Below, in pieces: positions 1 through 5,221 of a stretch of DNA of 5,221 nt (the stretch's first letter is position 1; every line of letters begins with the position of its first letter). The notes under the pieces are model-generated. The model did no database searches. It was not told the origin of the DNA and saw nothing but the letters and a program-made list of their open reading frames with translations. Location of the stretch: positions 1 through 5,221 of the forward strand of contig JAAUQA010000283.1 of assembly GCA_012032855.1 (NCBI GenBank), written 5' to 3'. The position numbers and the translations under genes are program-made. The DNA is from Candidatus Competibacteraceae bacterium. GTDB lineage: Bacteria; Pseudomonadota; Gammaproteobacteria; Competibacterales; Competibacteraceae.

Positions 1-780
1 ACCGTCCAGGTATTGCCAAATTTGGCGATAACCCACCGCGCGCATCGCGGGTTGATCCAAACTTAAATCACCCCGGGCACGGAGTGTTTCAACTTCACTG
101 ACAAATCCATTGGTCAGCATGTCTTGAAAGCGGCGTTCGATGCGTTCGTGAAGCACGGAACGTTCACCCGGTGCAACCACCCACTTCAGTACCCGAAACG
201 ATTCCATTTTGTCTTGATGGTGTGCATAAAGTTCCGTAATGGGTTTGCCGGTGAGTTCATAGACTTCCAGCGCACGCTGAATACGTTGCGGATCGTGCGG
301 ATGAATACGCGCCGCCGCCGCCGGATCGACCTGGGTAAGACGGGCATGCATGGCAGCCAGCCCATCATTGGAGCGCTCCGCCTCCAAACGTGCTCTAACT
401 TCGGCATCGGCAGGAGGCAATACCGCCAAACCCTGCTGTAGCGCCCGATAATAAAGCATCGTACCACCCACCAGTAGCGGTATGCGACCAGTCGCTTGAA
501 TCTCCGCTATTTCCTGCAAGGCGTCATGACGAAATTGCGCGGCGGAATACGCTTCGCTGGGGTCCAGAATGTCGATCAATCGGTGCGGGGCAAAGCGCTG
601 CGTTTCAACATCCGGTTTCGCTGTGCCGATGTCCATGCCCCGGTACACCAGGGCTGAATCCACACTGATGATGGCAAACGGCAGGCGCCGCACCAATTCG
701 ACAGCGAGCCCTGTTTTGCCGGCCGCTGTCGGCCCCATGAGAAACAGCACCGGGCCATCTCGCAATGTCGCCAGCTCCAC
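1..780 (-). CDS. miaA: tRNA dimethylallyltransferase MiaA (3' end beyond the window)
   Basis: MiaA transfers a dimethylallyl group from DMAPP to N6 of adenine 37 in tRNAs that read codons starting with U; this is the first step toward ms2i6A and acts in the cytoplasm. 260 codons are present in one uninterrupted frame. Visible motifs are the P-loop GPTAAGKT (residues 16-23), the segment [15 protein letters not shown] (41-55) with the catalytic-type Asp41, LVGGTMLYY (103-111) and [13 protein letters not shown] (160-172). E. coli MiaA has 316 residues, and this sequence stops near [12 protein letters not shown], so about 50 C-terminal residues lie off the left edge. The GTG start at 780 is chosen because it follows an in-frame mutL stop by only 3 nt (TAA CGG GTG), has a well-placed GAGGA upstream, and leaves the usual short leader before the P-loop. 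It is probably translationally coupled to mutL. In many Proteobacteria hfq follows; that cannot be seen here. Confidence 0.96.
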   Translation of the reverse strand, partial: MELATLRDGPVLFLMGPTAAGKTGLAVELVRRLPFAIISVDSALVYRGMDIGTAKPDVETQRFAPHRLIDILDPSEAYSAAQFRHDALQEIAEIQATGRIPLLVGGTMLYYRALQQGLAVLPPADAEVRARLEAERSNDGLAAMHARLTQVDPAAAARIHPHDPQRIQRALEVYELTGKPITELYAHHQDKMESFRVLKWVVAPGERSVLHERIERRFQDMLTNGFVSEVETLRARGDLSLDQPAMRAVGYRQIWQYLDG

Positions 781-789
781 CCGTTACCG

Positions 790-794
790 TCCTC
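790..794 (-). promoter_or_regulatory. Ribosome binding site of miaA inside the mutL 3' end
   Basis: The minus strand reads GAGGA within the last mutL codons, 9 nt before the GTG at 780. It is the only good Shine-Dalgarno match near the mutL/miaA junction and supports the GTG start over the internal ATG just before the P-loop. Its position inside mutL suggests coupled translation of the two genes (inference). Confidence 0.6.
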
Positions 795-1750
795 GGAGAA
801 ACAGTTTGTCTAATTCAGCCAAACTCAGCTGTACCCAAGTCGGACGACCGTGATTGCACTGGTCGCTGTGAGCTGTGCGTTCCATATCTCTAAGCAAGGC
901 GTTCATCTCCGCCACGCTCAGCTTACGATTGGCGCGCACTGAACTGCGGCACGCTTGTGTGGCTAGGATTTCATGGATGTTTTCCCGCACTCGGGTGCTG
1001 CGCCCATGAGCTTGCAGATCGGCTAACAAATCTTGCACTAATTGCGCCGCATCGACCCCGTTTAATAATGCCGGCAGTCGGCGTATCGCTGCCGTTTCCG
1101 GCCCGAGCGGTACAACCTCCAAACCCAGAGTGATCAGCTCATCACCCTGCTCCTCCAGCCAGCGCATTTCAACCGGACTCAACCCGACCGTCACCGGCAC
1201 TAAGAGCGGCTGTGACGGCACATCACCCTGTTCCAAACCGGTTTTAAACTGTTCGTATACGATCCGTTCATGCGCTGCATGCATATCTACCAACACCAAC
1301 CCGTGTTGGTTCTCCGCCAAAATATAAACGCCTTGCAGTTGTGCGAGCGCATATCCGAGCGGTGGTATGACTGCAGGTTGATCGGTATCAGCCAGCACCG
1401 GTGGCAACGAATCGAGCTGTGCGTAGCTGGCCGCCTGCTCCCGTAGCGGTGGGGACATCTGTCGTTCCGGCGCAACCGCTTGTGGCCGATACGATGTTGC
1501 CGGGAATCGCAATGACTCCGTAACCGGAGTATTCGAGATACGCACCGGCTTTTCATACTCCTTAGTTGGGGTCGAAAATGATTGCTTCGATGCTGCCGGA
1601 ACAGGCGTAGACAAAGCGCTGAGGGCAGGTCGTGCTAGCGTCTGTTGCGCTGCACGCAACAAAAAATCATGCACCTGTTGACTCTGGTGAAAACGGACTT
1701 CCAGCTTAGCGGGATGCGCGTTGACATCGACTTCTGCAGGATCAAGTTGT

Positions 1751-1756
1751 AAAAAA
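1751..1756 (-). other. Homopolymer run where mutL changes frame
   Basis: The plus strand has A6, which is T6 on the coding strand, in the context GTG CTT TTT TAC AAC. Read as written this gives VLFYNL; read one base back it gives [11 protein letters not shown], the conserved continuation. With T7 the text becomes GTG CTT TTT TTA CAA and matches the family without a gap. The deficit of exactly one base in a homopolymer is typical of polymerase slippage and also of homopolymer undercalling. It is not a canonical -1 heptamer in the incoming frame, and I see no convincing upstream stimulatory Shine-Dalgarno or downstream hairpin. Confidence 0.85.
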
Positions 1757-2654
1757 GCACAAACGCCGGATGCCGATCTCGATACATGACATCTTGGTAG
1801 GCCTGGCGGATCGCGTGGTGAGCCAACTTGTCCCGAACCGCGCGGCCATTGACGAAAAAGTATTGCAGATCCGCTTGGCTGCGGGAAAAACTCGGCAGGC
1901 CCAGCCAACCCCGCAAATGCAAACCGCCGCTATCCCGTTCCACAAACACCGCATTTTCCACGAATACGCCGCCGCATACTTCGCCCAAACGTCGGGTCTG
2001 GGTTTGGCGATCCGGGGCGCAGGGCAAAGCCAATGCCGAGCGTTGATTGTGACGTAGGTTGATTTCCACGGCGAAGCGACTCAATGCGATGCGCCGGATG
2101 ATTTGGTCTAAATGGGCATATTCGGTGCGTTCGCTACGCAGGAATTTGCGTCTTGCGGGCAAGTTGAAAAACAGTTCACGCACTTCTACGGTGGTGCCCG
2201 GCGGATGGGCTGCGGGACCGGGCTCACGGCCTACAGTTCCGCCATCGACCAGAACTCGCCAACCACTGGTTTGTCTTTCGGTGCGCGACGTCAGGGACAA
2301 CCGAGAAACGGCGGCAATGCTGGACAATGCTTCGCCCCGAAAACCCAGCGTGGACACTCGAGCTAAATCCGCGCTGTCGACGATTTTGCTGGTGGCATGG
2401 CTGGCGACGGCCAGCGGCAAATCCTCTTGATGAATACCGCTGCCGTTGTCGCGCACCCGGATCAGTTTGACGCCGCCTCGTTCGACGTCAATGTCGATGC
2501 GGGTGGCGCCTGCATCCAAACTGTTCTCCAGCAACTCCTTAATCACTGAAGCCGGGCGCTCTACGACTTCACCTGCAGCAATCTGATTGATCAATACCTG
2601 GGGCAGACAATGGATACGGTTAGACACGATAGACTGGTATTACCCGGTCGGGGC

Positions 2655-2675
2655 GATCAACTTTTGCCGTTGATC
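2655..2675 (-). repeat. Short inverted repeat over the bamC stop codon
   Basis: GATCAAC and GTTGATC form 7-bp arms around a 7-nt loop, covering the last bamC codons and the TGA stop. The arms are AT-rich and no U-run follows, so this is not an intrinsic terminator. It ends 27 nt before the mutL GTG, so it might affect translation or processing at the junction, or it may be chance. Confidence 0.35.
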
Positions 2676-3841
2676 ACATCATGCAAGGCCGTCAGGATCT
2701 GCTGGGCTGTGGATGAGTTATCCGCTTGTCCTGCCGCATTTTGGACCACCACCAGGGTTTGCGCACCTTGGCTAGCTAAGCGGACTTTGTAGCGCACCCC
2801 GGGCGGCGGAGGGTCGTCCTTCCAGAACGCCAAACCGGACAAGAGCCCGCCTTCATCTCTACCTTCGTCTTCCAAGCTGCGGTATTCGACTTCGTATAAG
2901 CCCTGTGCGCGGTTTTGGTTTTCTACCACGAACCGGCTGCCATCCAATGCTAATCCCACCAGCCGCCAAGCACGGGAATAGCCATCGTTGATACTCAGCG
3001 CTTGCTGGCCACTGACTTGAGTATATTCAGCGCGCGGCCCTGGGGCGGCGGTAGATTCGCTCCTGGCTAGTTGCACTTGTTCACGACGTTCGGCGGCGCC
3101 CAAATAAACCATCAATCGATTCAACATTTCTGTTTCCAGTTCCGAATCGGGAGGACGGGTTTGCCAAATCACGTCGCCGCCTTGACGGTCATTGCCGCCG
3201 CGCACTACTTCCTCAACCCCGTAATGGGTCAGGTACACTTCTGTGCCGTCATCGACCCGTTCCAAGCGCACCCGAAACTTATCCCGGGTGGGCGCGGAGT
3301 AGGCGAAATCCATCACCCTGCCCAGTAGCGAACGCACCGGGCCATCGGGAATATCGGCCCGGTTTTCCGCCCACCGTGTCTCCATGATGCCGATACGCGG
3401 ATCGTCTTTTTCCAACAGCAAACCGTTACCGGTCCAAAACTCTTTGATTCGCGGCCACAGCACGTCAGGCTCTTCGTCCACTACCAGCCAACGCCGCTGA
3501 CCGTCCCGCTCTACACGAATATCGGGCTGCTGTTGCAACACAGTCTCGCCCGAGGAAGCGGTGACTTGGCCGGTCGTCCGCTCACCGGCGTAATCGGACA
3601 GGGTCGCAGATCCGGTAGGACTGAACTCGGGAACCAGCAAGGTATCGTCGATAGTCGATCCGGTCAGATCAGGCGGCACTTCCAACGGGTCAAGTGTTCT
3701 GCTTTGGCGATAATCGGGCCGCCGATCCGGGATCAGATCTTCCGTAGCGACCGTACAAGCAGCTAATAGCCCTATCATTCCAGCCCAATACGCATGGCGC
3801 AGGACGGCTGAAAAAAGAGCGGGGAGCGATGGCATTATCAT
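2657..3841 (-). CDS. bamC: Outer membrane assembly lipoprotein BamC (NlpB)
   Basis: BamC is a lipoprotein accessory subunit of the BAM complex that inserts beta-barrel proteins into the outer membrane. The N-terminus has a hydrophobic segment ending in a lipobox LLAAC; the Cys is residue 29 from the start used here and would be lipidated. A proline-rich, probably disordered stretch follows (about 30-110), then two helix-grip-like domains. The first runs about 115-215 (LVVDEEPDVLWPRIKEFW, IGIMETRWAENRAD, TRDKFRVRLERVDDGTEVYLTHYGVEEV). The second runs about 280-390 (LSINDGYSRAWRLVGLALD through TLVVVQNAAG). The TRDKFRxRLER and HxGxEEV signatures are typical of NlpB/BamC outside the enterics. Its place directly downstream of dapA, 28 nt away, matches the E. 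coli order dapA-bamC. The frame opens at a TTG at 3844; I prefer ATG at 3841 behind GGAAGAGAG, with ATG at 3835 also possible. It is somewhat longer than E. coli BamC (344 residues). Confidence 0.9.
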   Translation of the reverse strand: MIMPSLPALFSAVLRHAYWAGMIGLLAACTVATEDLIPDRRPDYRQSRTLDPLEVPPDLTGSTIDDTLLVPEFSPTGSATLSDYAGERTTGQVTASSGETVLQQQPDIRVERDGQRRWLVVDEEPDVLWPRIKEFWTGNGLLLEKDDPRIGIMETRWAENRADIPDGPVRSLLGRVMDFAYSAPTRDKFRVRLERVDDGTEVYLTHYGVEEVVRGGNDRQGGDVIWQTRPPDSELETEMLNRLMVYLGAAERREQVQLARSESTAAPGPRAEYTQVSGQQALSINDGYSRAWRLVGLALDGSRFVVENQNRAQGLYEVEYRSLEDEGRDEGGLLSGLAFWKDDPPPPGVRYKVRLASQGAQTLVVVQNAAGQADNSSTAQQILTALHDVINGKS

Positions 3842-3869
3842 CAATCTCTCTTCCAGGCTCGTCTGCGGA

Positions 3870-4751
3870 TTAAAGCACGCCGGCTTGTTGCATGGCCTGC
3901 TCTAGCGCACCGTGAAATTCAGCAGAAAACGGGGTCAGGGGCAGGCGAATCCCATCCGGAATCAGGCCCAGGCGAGCAACCGCCCACTTAGCCGGGATGG
4001 GGTTCGATTCCAAAAACAGTGTCTTGTGCAAGGCTGCCAAACGTTCGTTGAGCGCCTCTGTCGCGGTCCGATCTCCTTTCAGAGCGGTCGTACACATCTC
4101 ATGCATGGCGTGGGGTGCCACATTGGCCGTCACCGAGATCACCCCCTTAGCACCGTTGAGGATCGCCTCGGCGCCGATCGCGTCGTCGCCACTGAAGATC
4201 GCCATTCGGTCCCCGCAACGGGAGACTAATTCCTGGATGCGTTCAATGCTGCCACTCGCTTCTTTGATGCCGACAATAGTGGGCAGATCGGCCAGTCGGG
4301 CTACAGTTTCCGGGCGCATGTCGCAACCGGTGCGGCCGGGTACGTTATAAAGAATTTGCGGAATGAGATGCGTTTCGGCGATGAGCTTGAAATGTTGATA
4401 CAAACCCTCTTGAGTGGGTTTGTTGTAATAAGGCGTCACCAACAGGCAAGCGTCGGCACCGGCCTGTATGGCGCTGCCGGTCAGGTCGAGCGCTTCCCGC
4501 GTGGAGTTGGCACCGGTGCCAGCGATGACCGGACAGCGCCGGTTGACCAGTTCGACGACACGGCGGATCACTACGCAGTGCTCTTCGTGGTCCAACGTGG
4601 CGGATTCTCCGGTGGTCCCCACTGCCAGAATAGCATCCGTGCCGTTTTCCAGATGGTGTTCCACCAAGCGCGCCAAGGCGTCGAAATCCAGCGTTCCGTC
4701 GGTCGCCATCGGGGTCACCAAAGCGACTATGCTGCCTTGAACTTTAAACAT
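3870..4751 (-). CDS. dapA: 4-hydroxy-tetrahydrodipicolinate synthase DapA
   Basis: DapA condenses pyruvate with aspartate semialdehyde, the first committed step toward diaminopimelate and lysine, in the cytoplasm. The 293-residue product aligns end to end with the 292-residue E. coli enzyme. Active-site residues are in place: Thr46/Thr47 in VGTTGES, Tyr109 in TPYYN, Tyr135 in YNVPGRTG, Arg140, and Schiff-base Lys163 in GIKEASG. Residues matching the E. coli lysine-feedback pocket are also kept (Ala51, His55, His58, Asn82, Glu86, Tyr108), so lysine inhibition is likely (inference). The ATG at 4751 gives the family-typical N-terminus MFKVQGSIVALVTPM and is preceded by AGAGG with a 9-nt spacer. 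It is the first gene of the minus-strand cluster and is followed by bamC with no terminator between them. A sigma70-like promoter lies about 30 nt upstream. I see no lysine riboswitch, because the likely leader is too short. Confidence 0.98.
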   Translation of the reverse strand: MFKVQGSIVALVTPMATDGTLDFDALARLVEHHLENGTDAILAVGTTGESATLDHEEHCVVIRRVVELVNRRCPVIAGTGANSTREALDLTGSAIQAGADACLLVTPYYNKPTQEGLYQHFKLIAETHLIPQILYNVPGRTGCDMRPETVARLADLPTIVGIKEASGSIERIQELVSRCGDRMAIFSGDDAIGAEAILNGAKGVISVTANVAPHAMHEMCTTALKGDRTATEALNERLAALHKTLFLESNPIPAKWAVARLGLIPDGIRLPLTPFSAEFHGALEQAMQQAGVL

Positions 4752-4784
4752 AACTAGGAGCCTCTGCTAAGCGATAATTTAAGC

Positions 4785-4813
4785 ATGGTACGGTCCCATA
4801 ACCTGCTTGACAA
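4785..4813 (-). promoter_or_regulatory. Putative sigma70 promoter of dapA
   Basis: On the minus strand TTGTCA (4813-4808, 5 of 6 to consensus) is followed by a 17-nt spacer and TACCAT (4790-4785, 4 of 6). Transcription would start near 4778, giving a leader of about 27 nt that contains the AGAGG ribosome site. This would drive dapA-bamC and, without intervening terminators, mutL-miaA. It is predicted from consensus and spacing only. Confidence 0.45.
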
Positions 4814-4816
4814 GCA
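4804..4816. repeat. 13-bp palindrome, possible operator between dapA and gcvR
   Basis: TGCTTG-A-CAAGCA is an exact inverted repeat with 6-bp arms and a single central base. It contains the dapA -35 box on the minus strand (TTGTCA) and a consensus TTGACA on the plus strand. A hairpin with a 1-nt loop would be unfavourable in RNA, so if functional it is more likely a DNA site for a dimeric protein. I do not recognise the binding protein. Confidence 0.4.
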
Positions 4817-4817
4817 C

Positions 4818-4826
4818 TGCTATTAT
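4818..4826 (+). promoter_or_regulatory. Possible extended -10 promoter toward gcvR
   Basis: TGCTATTAT matches the extended -10 form TGnTATAAT with one mismatch. No -35 box lies at the right distance; the nearby TTGACA at 4807-4812 is only 8 nt from this -10, so the two cannot work together. A start near 4833 would leave a leader of about 140 nt before the gcvR GTG. Weak evidence. Confidence 0.28.
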
Positions 4827-4911
4827 TCGGCGCATCGCAACAGGCCATTGAACGCGCTAGGGTTAGTTGTATGCTCGCATCGTTTCGGGTTTTTGATCCT
4901 CAGCGCGTTGT

Positions 4912-4939
4912 TTGCAGCATCGCCGGTTACGAGTAAACT
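4912..4939 (+). promoter_or_regulatory. Alternative gene-proximal promoter of gcvR
   Basis: TTGCAG (4912-4917) and TAAACT (4934-4939, 4 of 6 to TATAAT) are separated by 16 nt on the plus strand. They would give a leader of roughly 28 nt ending in the GGGGA ribosome site of gcvR. The -35 match is poor (3 of 6), so this is only a candidate. Confidence 0.2.
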
Positions 4940-4973
4940 GCATTTACCGTTTTACCTCGGGGAACGTTAGTCC

Positions 4974-5221
4974 GTGAAAAACCACCTGGTGATTACCGTG
5001 CTCGGTGAGAACCGTCCTAGCTTGGTTAGGGAATTATCTCGTGTCGTACTGGAATGCGATTGCGGCATTGAGGACAGTCGTATGACGATGTTGGGGAGCG
5101 AATTCGCTGCAACCCTCATGGTGCAGGGCAATTGGAGCAGTCTAGCTAAACTGGAAGTACAATTGAAACGCCTGGAACAAACCCTCGGGCTTGCTATCTG
5201 CAGCAAGCGCACGGAAGAACA
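4974..5221 (+). CDS. gcvR: GcvR-like ACT-domain regulator (N-terminal part; 3' end beyond the window)
   Basis: E. coli GcvR is a cytoplasmic protein with two ACT domains that, with GcvA, represses the glycine cleavage operon when glycine is low. The 82 codons seen cover the first ACT domain. HLVITVLGENRPSLVRELSRVV (4-25) and IEDSRMTMLGSEFAATLMVQGNW (32-54) correspond to YLVITALGADRPGIV and IEDSRLAMLGEEF in E. coli GcvR (190 residues). Slightly under half of the protein is present. The GTG at 4974 is the first start codon after an in-frame TAG at 4968-4970 and has GGGGA about 10 nt upstream. The divergent position next to dapA is the same as in E. coli, where bcp follows; the next gene cannot be seen here. 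The family is clear, but whether this protein controls glycine cleavage is inferred, since GcvR-like ACT proteins occur in species without a clear GcvA. Confidence 0.88.
   Translation, partial: MKNHLVITVLGENRPSLVRELSRVVLECDCGIEDSRMTMLGSEFAATLMVQGNWSSLAKLEVQLKRLEQTLGLAICSKRTEE

Larger units (their letters stand above)
784..2627 (-). pseudogene. mutL: DNA mismatch repair protein MutL, endonuclease type, split by a one-base frameshift
   Basis: MutL is the ATP-driven mediator between MutS and downstream strand incision in mismatch repair. The N-terminal frame (2627 to about 1750) has the GHKL ATPase motifs: [11 protein letters not shown] (30-40, Glu31/Asn35), DNGSGI (60-65), [12 protein letters not shown] (93-104) and [20 protein letters not shown] (144-163). 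After VLF (290-292) that frame runs into 38 unrelated codons and stops at 1635. Homology resumes one base back as [21 protein letters not shown], including Lys308, the counterpart of E. coli ATP-site Lys307. Adding one T gives 614 residues (E. coli MutL 615). A Pro/Ser/Thr-rich linker follows, then a C-terminal domain with DMHAAHERIVYE (448-459), beta-clamp-type QPLLVP (473-478), QAC (558-560), CNHGRPT (591-597) and the terminal FLR (610-612). These match the metal-binding nuclease motifs absent from E. coli MutL. The start is GTG with no clear Shine-Dalgarno. Whether the break is real or a sequencing error cannot be told here. Confidence 0.93.

Noticed and set aside
310..323. GCC/GCG trinucleotide run in miaA as a variable microsatellite
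   Set aside because: It encodes the Ala run in [10 protein letters not shown], which has the same length as DPVAAARIHP in E. coli MiaA; it is ordinary coding sequence and would not shift frame.
1635..1750. C-terminal tail of the N-terminal mutL frame as a natural alternative end
   Set aside because: The 38 codons have no MutL similarity, while the other frame over the same bases encodes the conserved HPAKLEVRF region.
1750..1762. Programmed -1 ribosomal frameshift site
   Set aside because: The incoming-frame codons are CTT TTT TAC, which do not form an X XXY YYZ heptamer, and no stimulatory Shine-Dalgarno or strong downstream hairpin is apparent. Not excluded, only unsupported.
1765..1908. 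Upstream part of the frame encoding the MutL C-terminal half, opening at TTG 1908, as an independent gene start
   Set aside because: These bases encode conserved MutL residues in the other frame, and the TTG-initiated peptide resembles nothing. The C-terminal half has no credible start of its own.
3842..3869. Possible terminator between dapA and bamC
   Set aside because: The 28-nt gap has no inverted repeat or U-run and contains the bamC ribosome site instead.
4785..4970. 61-codon plus-strand frame in the dapA-gcvR gap, in the same frame as gcvR
   Set aside because: No Shine-Dalgarno before its ATG, no recognisable protein family, it overlaps the predicted dapA promoter, and known GcvR proteins have no such N-terminal extension.
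4967..5212. Minus-strand 81-codon frame opposite gcvR
   Set aside because: The plus strand there encodes a clear ACT domain; the opposite frame shows no family features and is a shadow.

Overview
The window looks like a chromosomal housekeeping segment of a moderately GC-rich gammaproteobacterium. DapA divergent from a GcvR-type ACT protein, with bamC directly downstream of dapA, is a familiar gammaproteobacterial arrangement. The MutL C-terminus also carries the endonuclease-type motifs that I recall from Pseudomonas-like MutL proteins rather than the Dam/MutH-dependent enterobacterial type. I cannot name the genus from sequence alone.

Layout. Bases 1-4751 hold four tightly packed genes on the minus strand. 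In transcription order these are dapA (4751-3870, complete), bamC/nlpB (3841-2657, complete), mutL (2627-784, complete in extent but broken by a one-base frameshift) and miaA (780-1, running off the window and lacking about its last 50 residues). The gaps are 28, 29 and 3 nt and contain no terminator-like structure, so all four could be one transcript. Bases 4752-4973 are a 222-nt divergent intergenic region with a plausible dapA promoter, a 13-bp palindrome lying on its -35 box, and weaker plus-strand promoter candidates. From 4974 to the right edge the plus strand encodes the N-terminal ACT domain of a GcvR-like regulator.

Functionally the set is mixed: lysine and cell-wall precursor synthesis (DapA), outer-membrane protein assembly (BamC), mismatch repair (MutL), tRNA A37 isopentenylation (MiaA) and glycine-responsive regulation (GcvR-like). 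I see no mobile element, CRISPR array, tRNA, rRNA, defence system or novel system.

The most notable observation is the mutL frameshift. The gene reads as full-length, endonuclease-type MutL except that a run of six T on the coding strand (A6 at 1751-1756) puts the two halves one base out of register; a seventh T would restore a 614-residue protein. This could be a real mutator-type mutation, a variable homopolymer or a sequencing error. Also notable are the junction of the dapA-bamC and mutL-miaA gene pairs and the palindrome in the divergent promoter region.
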